DNA from: an uncultured Desulfurobacterium sp.
GTDB lineage: Bacteria; Aquificota; Aquificia; Desulfurobacteriales; Desulfurobacteriaceae
Length of the DNA stretch: 7,083 nucleotides
Reading direction: 5' to 3'
NCBI GenBank assembly: GCA_913055135.1
Contig: CAJXJV010000066.1
Span: forward strand, 1 to 7,083
Under the pieces are notes generated by a model. The model was not told where the DNA came from, made no database searches, and saw nothing but the letters and a program-made list of their open reading frames with translations. The position numbers were made by a program, and so were the translations under genes. Shown piece by piece: positions 1 through 6,336 of this stretch (position 1 is its first letter; every line of letters starts with the position of its first letter).

Positions 1-250
1 TTCTTGCACTCTCTTTTTGTTTCTTAAGCTCTTCAATTCTTTCTTGCTTATACTTAATAAAGTTCTTAAGTTCCTGAAGTTCTTTCTTTTTTTCTTCTAA
101 CTTGTTCCTTGCACTCTCTATCTTTCTCTCCAGTTCAGCAACTTCCCTTTCAAGCTTCTCTTTTTCCACTTCCAGCTCTTTTTTCTTTGTTTTAAATCTC
201 AAGAGCTCTATTTCTTTCTGCTGAAGTTTCAAAAGTTCTCTTCTCAGCAT
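1..250 (-). CDS. Coiled-coil protein, probable DUF164/C4-type zinc-ribbon family (N-terminal 83 residues only)
   Basis: The gene reads leftward from ATG at 250-248 and runs off the window edge, so only 83 residues are visible. They are almost entirely charged, heptad-patterned coiled coil (for example KKKELEVEKEKLEREVAELE at residues 22-41) with no signal peptide. The start overlaps the end of the Nif3 gene as ATGCTGA (7 nt), which suggests translational coupling. In many bacteria the gene next to Nif3 encodes a DUF164 (CT398/CdsZ-like) protein: a long antiparallel coiled coil followed by a C-terminal four-cysteine zinc ribbon. The family call rests on that neighbour and on the coiled coil. 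The diagnostic cysteines would lie outside the window, so another coiled-coil protein remains possible. The tetrapeptide ESAR recurs at residues 45-48 and 80-83, exactly five heptads apart. Confidence 0.6.
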   Translation of the reverse strand, partial: MLRRELLKLQQKEIELLRFKTKKKELEVEKEKLEREVAELERKIESARNKLEEKKKELQELKNFIKYKQERIEELKKQKESAR

Positions 251-1023
251 ATTTCTATTACCTCATAAGGGGATTTCTCTTTCAGAACGGACAACCTCAG
301 GTTTTTAAACTTTTCTGTCAGGAGATGCTGGAGTTTCTCAAAGAAAAGTCTTTCGGTTCCAAAGTGTCCCATGTCAAAGACCGTAAGTCCAAGGTCAGCT
401 GCTTTCATGGCGTCGTGGTATTTAACGTCTCCAGTAATGTAGACATCAACCCTACCAGCAACGAGGTCTATGAATGAGGCGCCACTACCCGAGCAAATTG
501 CTACTCTGTTTACTATGTTGTCGGGTTTGAAATTGATTCCTCTGTAAACATCTTCTGGAAGAAACGATTTGAGTTTTCTGAATAGTTCTTTTTGAGTAAT
601 AGAGGGATTTAACATTCCTATAATCCCGTAAGCTGGTTTTTCACTTATTGTTGATATGCTTTCCACTCCAAGCTTTTCAGCTATTATGGCAGTAGGTCCG
701 AGTGGAGATACATCAAGATTTGTGTGAAGAGCATAGACTGCTATTCCACTTCTTGCCAGTTCTAAAAGGAGACTGGAAGGGTAAGAGAAATTGACTAAAG
801 ATTTAATTCCGGAAATTGTCAGGGGGTGGTGTGTAAGAATGAGATCAACTTTTAGTTCCTTTGCCTGAGCTATTACATCTTTTGAGACAGAAAGGGCAAA
901 GCCTACATGATTTATCTCCTGATCTTCCCACCCAATCTGAAGTCCGGAGTTATCCCAGCTATCCTGAAGTTCAGGTTGAATCAAATTTTCGAGGAAAGCG
1001 AGTATATCTCTTAGCTTAACCAT
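244..1023 (-). CDS. Nif3-like dinuclear metal center protein (YbgI/YqfO family)
   Basis: This 259-aa cytoplasmic protein matches the short form of the Nif3/YbgI family (E. coli YbgI is about 247 aa), toroidal hexamers that bind two metal ions per subunit. Family signatures are visible in order: SWDNSGLQIG (residues 22-31), LTHHPL (64-69), HTNLDVSPLGPTA (100-112), ITGDVKYHDA (196-205) and GHFGTERLFFEKL (219-231). The expected metal ligands H65, H66, D104, H220 and E224 are all present. Databases often name the family 'GTP cyclohydrolase 1 type 2', but its cellular substrate is not firmly established, so I leave the reaction open. The ATG start is supported by GGAGG at 1033-1029, five bases upstream. 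The gene lacks the central PII-like insert of longer homologues. Its stop codon is embedded in the start of the downstream coiled-coil gene, implying one operon. Confidence 0.93.
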   Translation of the reverse strand: MVKLRDILAFLENLIQPELQDSWDNSGLQIGWEDQEINHVGFALSVSKDVIAQAKELKVDLILTHHPLTISGIKSLVNFSYPSSLLLELARSGIAVYALHTNLDVSPLGPTAIIAEKLGVESISTISEKPAYGIIGMLNPSITQKELFRKLKSFLPEDVYRGINFKPDNIVNRVAICSGSGASFIDLVAGRVDVYITGDVKYHDAMKAADLGLTVFDMGHFGTERLFFEKLQHLLTEKFKNLRLSVLKEKSPYEVIEIC

Positions 1024-1042
1024 TTTTGCCTCCAGAGAAGTG

Positions 1043-1054
1043 GTAGAATTCTAC
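1043..1054. promoter_or_regulatory. Palindromic divergent -10 region between Nif3 and ubiD
   Basis: The 52-bp spacer between the two divergent genes contains a perfect 12-bp palindrome, GTAGAATTCTAC. It places a TAGAAT -10-like hexamer on the plus strand (1044-1049) and the identical hexamer on the minus strand (1053-1048). The plus-strand copy is preceded by TGG, an extended -10. Predicted starts near 1056 (plus) and 1041 (minus) would leave leaders of about 20 and 18 nt, each holding the Shine-Dalgarno sequence of its gene. No good -35 is evident on either side. The palindrome could instead be an operator. Confidence 0.45.
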
Positions 1055-1065
1055 AAAATTTCGCA

Positions 1066-1070
1066 GGGAG
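1066..1070 (+). promoter_or_regulatory. Ribosome binding site that sets the ubiD start
   Basis: GGGAG lies five bases before ATG at 1076. The open frame extends upstream to a GTG at 1040, but that codon has no comparable site and falls next to the oppositely oriented Nif3 ribosome binding site. The added 12 residues do not look like UbiD, whose family proteins begin with a sequence like MAYRDLREFI. The start is therefore placed at 1076. Confidence 0.8.
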
Positions 1071-1075
1071 AAAGT

Positions 1076-2563
1076 ATGGCTTACAGAGATTTGAGAGAGT
1101 TCATTGAGAGGTTGAAGAAGGAGGGAGAGCTCAAAGAGATAGACCATCCTGTTAGCTCTTACTTAGAGATAACTGAGATTGCAGATAGAGTTGTAAAAGC
1201 TGGAGGTCCTGCTCTTCTATTTAAAAACGTTGATGGTGGAGATATTCCGGTTGCGATAAATCTCTTTGCCAGCTACAAAAGGATGGCAATGGCTTTAGAG
1301 GATGACCCTGACAGGATTGGAGAAAGGGCTGCAAAGCTTTTAAAACCTGAAAAACCCACAGGATTCATGGATAAACTGAAAAAGCTTGTAGAGTTAAAGA
1401 AGATTGCAGATATCTTTCCAAAAGAGGTTGATAGAAGAAAGGCTCCCTGCAAAGAAGTAATAATGAAGGAGCCAGACCTATCTAAGTTTCCAATCCTTTT
1501 TTGCTGGCCTAAGGATGGTGGAAGGTTTATAACGCTTCCGCTGGTCTTTACAAAAGATCCCGAAACCGGTGAGAGAAACTGTGGAATGTATCGCCTTCAC
1601 GTTTATGATAAAAAGACCACGGGGATGCACTGGCACTGGCATAAGGTTGGAGCGAAGCATTTCTGGAAGGCTAAAAAGATGGGAATAAAGAGATTCCCTG
1701 TTGCTGTCGCGATTGGCTCGGATCCTGCAGTTATCTATTCCGCTACAGCTCCTCTTCCTGAAGATGTTGATGAGATGGTTTTTGCAGGTTTCTTAAGAGG
1801 AAAGCCGGTCGGAATGGTAAAGTGTGAAACTGTTGATCTGGAAGTTCCAGCAAACGCTGAAATAGTTCTTGAAGGCTATGTTGATACAGAGGAGTTCAGG
1901 TTTGAAGGACCCTTTGGAGACCATACAGGATACTATTCGCTTCCAGATTTTTATCCCGTTTTCCACATAACCTGTATTACCCACAGGAGAAATCCCATTT
2001 ACCCGGCAACAATTGTTGGGAAGCCTCCAATGGAGGACTGCTACATCGGTAAAGCCACCGAGCGAATTTTTCTACCGCTTTTGAAGACTCAACTTCCTGA
2101 AATAGTAGATATGTCTTTACCTATAGAGGGAGTTTTCCATAACTTTGCTTTCATTTCCATAGACAAGCGTTATCCAGGGCATGCAAGAAAGGTTATCTCT
2201 GCCCTCTGGGGTATGGGACAGATGAGCTTTACGAAGAACATCATAATCTTTGATAAGGATACGAATGTTCACGATATTGGAGAGGTAATCTGGAGGTGGG
2301 GAAATAATGTTGATCCAGAGAGGGATATAATCTTTACAGAGGGTCCTGTTGATGCTCTTGACCACACTTCTCCTCTTCCGTTTTACGGGAGCAAGATGGG
2401 AGTTGATGCGACAAGGAAGTGGCCATCTGAAGGGTTTGAAAGGGACTGGCCACCGGATATAGAAATGGATCCTGAGGTTGTGAAGAAAGTCGATGAAATA
2501 TGGGATAAGCTGGGACTGCCCCGGAAAGAAGAGAAGAAGAATCCCTGGAGCTGGGGAGTGTAA
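1076..2563 (+). CDS. ubiD: UbiD-family prenylated-FMN-dependent decarboxylase
   Basis: This 495-aa protein has nearly the length of E. coli UbiD (497 aa). Counting from ATG 1076, the conserved catalytic triad appears as R173 (in CGMYRLHVYD), E277 and D282 (in EGPFGDHTGYY). Predicted Mn/prenyl-FMN ligands are N168 (ERNCGMYR), H189 (WHKVGA) and E233 (DEMVFAG). The C-terminal signature SKMGVDATRKWP (439-450) is also intact. UbiD enzymes decarboxylate aromatic or alpha,beta-unsaturated acids using prenylated FMN supplied by UbiX, which is not in this window. The likely role is a late decarboxylation in quinone (ubiquinone or menaquinone type) synthesis, inferred from similarity to classical UbiD rather than from context, since no other quinone gene is nearby. 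No terminator is seen after the stop, so transcription may continue into rpsT. Confidence 0.93.
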   Translation: MAYRDLREFIERLKKEGELKEIDHPVSSYLEITEIADRVVKAGGPALLFKNVDGGDIPVAINLFASYKRMAMALEDDPDRIGERAAKLLKPEKPTGFMDKLKKLVELKKIADIFPKEVDRRKAPCKEVIMKEPDLSKFPILFCWPKDGGRFITLPLVFTKDPETGERNCGMYRLHVYDKKTTGMHWHWHKVGAKHFWKAKKMGIKRFPVAVAIGSDPAVIYSATAPLPEDVDEMVFAGFLRGKPVGMVKCETVDLEVPANAEIVLEGYVDTEEFRFEGPFGDHTGYYSLPDFYPVFHITCITHRRNPIYPATIVGKPPMEDCYIGKATERIFLPLLKTQLPEIVDMSLPIEGVFHNFAFISIDKRYPGHARKVISALWGMGQMSFTKNIIIFDKDTNVHDIGEVIWRWGNNVDPERDIIFTEGPVDALDHTSPLPFYGSKMGVDATRKWPSEGFERDWPPDIEMDPEVVKKVDEIWDKLGLPRKEEKKNPWSWGV

Positions 2564-2566
2564 AAC

Positions 2567-2593
2567 TTGCTTTTAGGGTTTTCTTGCTATAAA
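2567..2593 (+). promoter_or_regulatory. Probable rpsT promoter
   Basis: A TTGCTT -35 (2567-2572) and an extended -10, TGC followed by TATAAA (2585-2593), are separated by 15 bp and begin three bases after the ubiD stop. Transcription would start near 2600, giving a leader of about 32 nt that includes the GGAGG ribosome binding site at 2620-2624. The short spacer is compensated by the TG extension. This is predicted from sequence only. Confidence 0.6.
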
Positions 2594-2631
2594 CTTTCAC
2601 ACCGCAAAACAAATATGGTGGAGGAAACAGA

Positions 2632-2916
2632 ATGCCAAATACAAAATCTGCTAAGAAGAGGCTTCGGCAGAATATTAAGAGAAGAGAGAGAAATAGATAC
2701 TACGTAAGAAGAATGAAGACTGAGGCTAAGAAGGTTCTTGAAGCTGTTGCTGAGAAGAATCTTGAAGCTGCAAAAGAGCAGCTCAAAGTTGCAATGAAGT
2801 GGATTCAGAGGGCTGCTGCAAGGGGTGCTATCCACAAGAATGAGGCTTCAAGGAGAATGTCAAGGATAGCAACTGCTGTGGCTCAACTTGAAAAAGAACT
2901 TGCTGCACAGGGTTAA
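2632..2916 (+). CDS. rpsT: 30S ribosomal protein S20
   Basis: This 94-aa, strongly basic protein (E. coli S20 is 87 aa) binds 16S rRNA early in small-subunit assembly. The N-terminus carries the typical NTKSAKKRLRQNIKRRERN pattern (residues 3-21). The third-helix signature IQRAAARGAIHKNEASRRMS (58-77) is the family hallmark. The helical, Lys/Arg-rich composition fits the three-helix bundle. The ATG start has GGAGG at 2620-2624, seven bases upstream. The gene has its own predicted promoter in the 68-bp gap after ubiD and ends inside a terminator hairpin. It converges on prfB with only 19 bp between the stop codons. Nothing indicates transfer or damage. Confidence 0.97.
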   Translation: MPNTKSAKKRLRQNIKRRERNRYYVRRMKTEAKKVLEAVAEKNLEAAKEQLKVAMKWIQRAAARGAIHKNEASRRMSRIATAVAQLEKELAAQG

Positions 2917-2937
2917 ACCCTGTGCTTTAAGTTTTTT
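2905..2937 (+). terminator. Intrinsic terminator of rpsT, overlapping its last codons
   Basis: GCACAGGG (2905-2912) pairs perfectly with CCCTGTGC (2918-2925) around a TTAAA loop, followed by TTTAAGTTTTTT (2926-2937). The left arm encodes the last residues of S20, and the rpsT stop codon (2914-2916) lies in the loop. The T-run contains part of the prfB stop codon from the other strand. In the minus direction the same hairpin is followed by AGCAAGTTCTTTTT, so it may also terminate prfB, but less convincingly. Confidence 0.8.
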
Positions 2938-4061
2938 ATCTTCCAACTTTTCCCTCTTTTGCTTTCTGTTTAAGGTAACCCTCTATGAATTGATCAATCT
3001 CTCCATCCATCACAGCGCTAACGTTGGAAGTTTCTATGCCCGTTCTGTGATCCTTCACCATCTGGTAAGGGTGGAAGACGTAAGACCTGATCTGGTTGCC
3101 CCATGCAATGTTCTTATGCTCTCCACGTGCTTCAGCAATCTTCTCTTCCCTCTTCTGTCTTTCAAGTTCGTAGAGTCTCGCCTTCAAAATCTTCATTGCT
3201 CTCTGTCTGTTCTGGATCTGTGAACGTTCGCTCTGGCAGGTTACAACGATTCCTGTTGGGATGTGGGTAATCCGCACAGCTGAATCAGTTTTGTTTACGT
3301 GTTGTCCTCCAGCTCCAGAAGCCCTATATGTGTCAATCCTTATATCTTCATCCCTTATCTCTATATCTATATCTTCGTCTATTTCTGGAACAACAATAAC
3401 TCCACAGAAAGATGTGTGTCTCCTTGCGTTTGCATCAAATGGAGAGATCCTTACCAGTCTATGGGTTCCGTGTTCAGCCCTCAAGAGACCATAGGCGTAA
3501 GCTCCTTTGATTAGAATTGTTGCACTTTTGATTCCAGCTTCCTCGTTTTCCTGAAGGTCGAGGATTTCGGTTTCAAATCCCTTCTTCTCAGCCCACCTTA
3601 AATACATTCTCATAAGCATTTCAGCCCAGTCGCAGGACTCAGTTCCTCCAGCACCTGCGTGGATTGTTACAATTGCGTTGTTTTTATCAAACTCACCAGA
3701 GAGAACTGTTTTGACCTCAAGAGAGTCCAGTTCTTCTTCTATGTTCTTGAGGGAATTTTCAGTCTCATCTAAAAGACTTTCCTCATTCTCCTCTTCAGCC
3801 ATCTCAAGGAGAGTTTCAATGTCTTCAAGCTGCTGCTCTATGGATGAGAAGGTGTTGAGCTCCGATTCAATCCTGTTTCTTTCCATGGAGATACTTTGAG
3901 CTCTTTTCTGATCATTCCAGAAGTCAGGAGAGGACATTTCCTCTTCAATTTCAGAGAGTCTCTTCTGCATTCCATCTATGTCAAAAATACCCCCTGATTT
4001 CTAAGTATTTGTCTCTTACCTTCTCAAGTTTGTCCTTAAGCTCTTGAAGTCTTTCAATCAT
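2936..4061 (-). CDS. prfB: Peptide chain release factor 2 (RF2), expressed by programmed +1 frameshift
   Basis: RF2 recognises UGA and UAA stop codons and triggers peptide release on the ribosome. The full product is 374 aa (E. coli RF2 is 365 aa): 26 codons from ATG 4061-4059 to 3984, a skipped T at 3983, then 348 residues from GAC 3982-3980 to the TAA at 2938-2936. In the joined protein the RF2-specific stop-recognition tripeptide SPF is at 206-208 and the peptidyl-hydrolase motif GGQ at 251-253 (within RASGAGGQHVNKTDSAVRI). The residue four before the first Gly of GGQ is Ala, as in most bacteria. The ATG is preceded by AGGAGG at 4074-4069, seven bases away. A start at the internal ATG at 3970 would give only 344 residues and lose the N-terminal helix. 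The in-frame UGA at 3983-3981 provides the usual RF2 autoregulation: low RF2 favours frameshifting and more RF2. Confidence 0.96.
3980..3995 (-). promoter_or_regulatory. prfB: prfB programmed +1 ribosomal frameshift site
   Basis: Read on the minus strand, the site is AGG GGG TAT TTT TGA C (3995-3980). It contains an internal Shine-Dalgarno-like AGGGGG, a slippery codon and an in-frame UGA followed by C, with the same spacing as the E. coli prfB site. The slippery codon is UUU instead of the usual CUU. Because a T follows, tRNA-Phe can re-pair perfectly with UUU after moving one base forward. The upstream frame ends at this TGA after 26 codons, and the downstream frame continues as Asp-Ile-Asp-Gly-Met. 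Confidence 0.95.
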
Positions 4062-4091
4062 TACTGTTCCTCCTGATTTGATTCAAAGTTA

Positions 4092-4119
4092 AATGTAGAA
4101 ATCGTTTTTATTTTGTCAA
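4092..4119 (-). promoter_or_regulatory. Probable prfB promoter
   Basis: On the minus strand a perfect consensus -35, TTGACA (4119-4114), is followed after 16 bp by TACATT (4097-4092), a moderate -10. The predicted start near 4085 gives a leader of about 24 nt containing the AGGAGG at 4074-4069. It lies in the 77-bp gap after the methyltransferase gene, where I see no convincing terminator, so prfB may also receive read-through from the lpxB operon. Confidence 0.6.
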
Positions 4120-4138
4120 AACTATTTGTTTGGAAATT

Positions 4139-5254
4139 TTATGTAGATTGAAGGGGAATCTGTTGACTTTCAGCCCTGTAGAGGCCAACTGTTATGCCCC
4201 CGTTTGAGAAGAAAGTAATTAATTCGGGGTTTAGTCCTGTGAGCTCTGCGAATTTCCTGTTCGGAGAGAGGAAGAGAACTCTGTAATTTTTAAAGTGTCT
4301 TTCAATCCAGTCTCCAAGCCGTCTGTAGATTTCTCTGACGTTCTTTATTGGAAGTCTCACACCGTAAGGAGGATTTGTAACGATTGTAACGGCATCGAAT
4401 GAAACTTCTGGAAATGAAAGATTTTCAAACCGGACAAATTCTGAAACTCCAGCAGCTTCTGAGTTTTTTCTTGCAGCTTCTATGGCGTCAGGGTCTATAT
4501 CGTAGCCAATTATTGGAACTTTAACCTTTTTTATCTTTGAAACGGCTTCTTTTCTTATGCTTTTCCAGAGTTCTTCATCAAAGTTCTTCCACTTCATAAA
4601 GGCAAAGCCTCTACTAATTCCCGGTGGAACGTTTGCAGCAATCATTGCAGCTTCTATTGGGACTGTTCCAGAACCGCAGAAGGGATCGATAAGTGGAGTT
4701 TCGCCCCTCCAGCCAGAAACTAAGACCATTGCTGCTGCGAGTGTCTCTCTCAACGGGGCTTCTGTTTCTTTTACTCTATATCCCCTTTTGTGGAGCATTG
4801 CACCAGAACTGTTTATACTGATCGTGCAGATATCGTTCTCAAAACGGACGATAACGCTCGTTCCCTCGTCCTCCAATCTTGCCTTTTGAGGTTCGAAACC
4901 TACAGCTTCAGTAATTGCTCTCCAGATTCTCTCTTCAATTGCTTTAGAGTGGTAAAGCTTTGACTTCTTTGAGGTTGCTCTGATTTTTAAAGGTAAATCG
5001 GGTGTAATAAAATCGTTCCATGGACACTTTTGGGCTTTCCTGACGAGCTCTGCAAAGTGTTTTGCTCTAAATGTGCAGAGCCTCACCAGAATTCTGCTTG
5101 CGGTCCTGAGCCAGAGATTGGTTTTGTAGAGAACTTCTAAGTCTCCTTCAAATTCAACTCCTCCAGGAATAACCTTTCCTTCAATCCCTAACTCTTTTAG
5201 CTCTTCTGCTGTTATTTCTTCTATTCCCGGTTGGGAAACTGCAAAAAGTTTCAT
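4139..5254 (-). CDS. THUMP-domain class I rRNA methyltransferase, RlmL/YpsC type
   Basis: This 371-aa protein resembles the N-terminal methyltransferase unit of E. coli RlmL, which makes N2-methylguanosine at 23S rRNA position 2445, and stand-alone homologues such as B. subtilis YpsC. Order: a small N-terminal ferredoxin-like region (about 1-50), THUMP RNA-binding domain (about 50-155), then a Rossmann methyltransferase. Visible motifs are HKRGYR (155-160), PLRETLAAA (167-175), SAM-binding DPFCGSGT (190-197), the acidic loop GYDIDPDAI (250-258) and catalytic TNPPYG (293-298), typical of base-amino N-methylation. The RlmK half of fused RlmKL is absent. The start is placed at ATG 5254, which overlaps the lpxB stop as ATGA. 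The open frame continues to an ATG at 5278, but that adds eight residues that do not fit the family's MKLFA-like beginning. The exact target nucleotide is inferred. Confidence 0.88.
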   Translation of the reverse strand: MKLFAVSQPGIEEITAEELKELGIEGKVIPGGVEFEGDLEVLYKTNLWLRTASRILVRLCTFRAKHFAELVRKAQKCPWNDFITPDLPLKIRATSKKSKLYHSKAIEERIWRAITEAVGFEPQKARLEDEGTSVIVRFENDICTISINSSGAMLHKRGYRVKETEAPLRETLAAAMVLVSGWRGETPLIDPFCGSGTVPIEAAMIAANVPPGISRGFAFMKWKNFDEELWKSIRKEAVSKIKKVKVPIIGYDIDPDAIEAARKNSEAAGVSEFVRFENLSFPEVSFDAVTIVTNPPYGVRLPIKNVREIYRRLGDWIERHFKNYRVLFLSPNRKFAELTGLNPELITFFSNGGITVGLYRAESQQIPLQST

Positions 5255-6336
5255 ACTTCTCTCAGAACTTCCTGACATAGCTTCTCTATTGCTCCTCCTG
5301 TGAGTTTTGAGCTGACCTTTTCTTCTAAGAGTTTTCTCATAAACTCCCTGTTTTTATAGACATCAAGCAGTGTTATGGCTATCTCCTCAGGGTTGGCTCT
5401 TTCCTGAAGGAGCTCCGGAACAACTTCTTCTCCAGCAATTATATTTGGAAGAGAAACATTGGGTATTTTTACAACTCTCCTGGCAATGGCAAACGTCAGA
5501 GGATTAAGCTTATAGACGACAACGTGTGGAAGCCCTGCAATTGCTGCCTCAAGGCTTGCAGTTCCTGAAGTTATAACGCCGGCATCTGCTGAGAAAAGGA
5601 GATTGTACCTTTCACTCTCTGGAATCAGGACAACGTCTGGATTTATTCTCTTTACAGTTGACTCAACATAATTTCTGTTAACGGACGATGCAACGGGAAG
5701 AACAAAACTTCCCTCAATTCTCTTTGAAACTTCAAGCATCGGCTCAAGGAGATACTTAATCTCTGAAGGTCTACTTCCAGGCATAAGGGCAAAGACAGGT
5801 TCTTTCAGATTGTATTTTTCTTTAAACTCTTCATGGGGAATTGTCGGTTTCACTATACTTTTTAGGGGGTTGCCAACGTAGGTGACGTTGACTCCATATT
5901 TTCTGTAGAGTTCTACTTCAAAAGGAAAGATTACGAACATTCTGTCAACGACTCTTTTTATCCTTTCTATTCTCTTCTCACCCCACGCCCAGAATTTTGG
6001 AGAGATAAAGTAGAGAACTTTTATTCCCTTTTTCTTTGCAATTTCTGCAATTTTCAGATTAAATCCCGGAAAATCAACGAGAAGAACAGCATCAGGTTTC
6101 TCTTCTTCTAAAAACTTTTCAATGATTCTCTTTCCTCTCCATATTGAAGGAAGCTTTGAAAGAGATTCAAAAAGCCCAAAGGCTATAATCTCCTTTGAAT
6201 CTAAGATCCTTTCAGCTCCAGGAACTACATCAAGAAGAACACCGTAAACCTTTAAATGCTCTGAAAGACAGGGAATAAGCTCCCTGGTGTAGTTAAAACC
6301 CGATAGTTCTCCTGTAACAACGAGGATTTTTTTCAC
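5251..6336 (-). CDS. lpxB: Lipid-A-disaccharide synthase
   Basis: LpxB (GT19 family, peripheral on the inner membrane) condenses UDP-2,3-diacylglucosamine with lipid X to make the beta-1,6 disaccharide of lipid A. At 361 aa it is somewhat shorter than E. coli LpxB (382 aa). Family motifs are DFPGFN (88-93, aligning with E. coli D98 in DAPDFN), SPKFWAWGEKRIERI (112-126), VGNPL (154-158), MPGSRPSEI (185-193), SGTASLEAAIAGLPHVVVYK (257-276) and SLPNIIAGEEVVPELLQ (295-311). The N-terminal family motif usually read as GExSGD is GELSGF here (9-14), an unusual change. The start is GTG at 6336, directly after the TAG of the upstream HEPN gene in the same frame, so the protein cannot begin earlier. 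A GAGG lies about 10 bases upstream. It overlaps the methyltransferase gene by four bases. Confidence 0.95.
   Translation of the reverse strand: MKKILVVTGELSGFNYTRELIPCLSEHLKVYGVLLDVVPGAERILDSKEIIAFGLFESLSKLPSIWRGKRIIEKFLEEEKPDAVLLVDFPGFNLKIAEIAKKKGIKVLYFISPKFWAWGEKRIERIKRVVDRMFVIFPFEVELYRKYGVNVTYVGNPLKSIVKPTIPHEEFKEKYNLKEPVFALMPGSRPSEIKYLLEPMLEVSKRIEGSFVLPVASSVNRNYVESTVKRINPDVVLIPESERYNLLFSADAGVITSGTASLEAAIAGLPHVVVYKLNPLTFAIARRVVKIPNVSLPNIIAGEEVVPELLQERANPEEIAITLLDVYKNREFMRKLLEEKVSSKLTGGAIEKLCQEVLREV

Noticed and set aside
1040..1075. Upstream extension of ubiD to a GTG at 1040
   Set aside because: No ribosome binding site; it would include the predicted promoter palindrome, and the extra 12 residues do not resemble UbiD. 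ATG at 1076 has GGGAG at a good distance and puts the catalytic residues at the expected numbers.
2117..2835. Minus-strand open frames antisense to ubiD and rpsT (2117-2365, 2334-2612, 2587-2835)
   Set aside because: They overlap well-supported conserved genes, have no initiation signals and show compositionally odd translations.
2888..3223. Plus-strand open frame of 111 codons, and others at 3261-3514 and 3678-3899
   Set aside because: They lie antisense to prfB, have no ribosome binding site or recognisable protein features, and read as Ser/Leu/Phe-rich mirror translations of the RF2 gene.
3971..4061. prfB as a frameshifted pseudogene, or as a 344-aa protein starting at 3970
   Set aside because: The break is exactly the programmed RF2 site (AGGGGG, slippery codon, UGA C), and the upstream 26 codons have their own ATG and a strong AGGAGG.
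4557..4889. Plus-strand open frame of 110 codons inside the methyltransferase region
   Set aside because: It is antisense to the SAM-binding and THUMP coding sequence, with no start signal. It is a shadow of the conserved gene.
5255..5278. Longer start for the rRNA methyltransferase at ATG 5278
   Set aside because: It would overlap lpxB by 28 nt and add a Ser-rich octapeptide. The ATG at 5254 makes a classic ATGA overlap and matches the family N-terminus.
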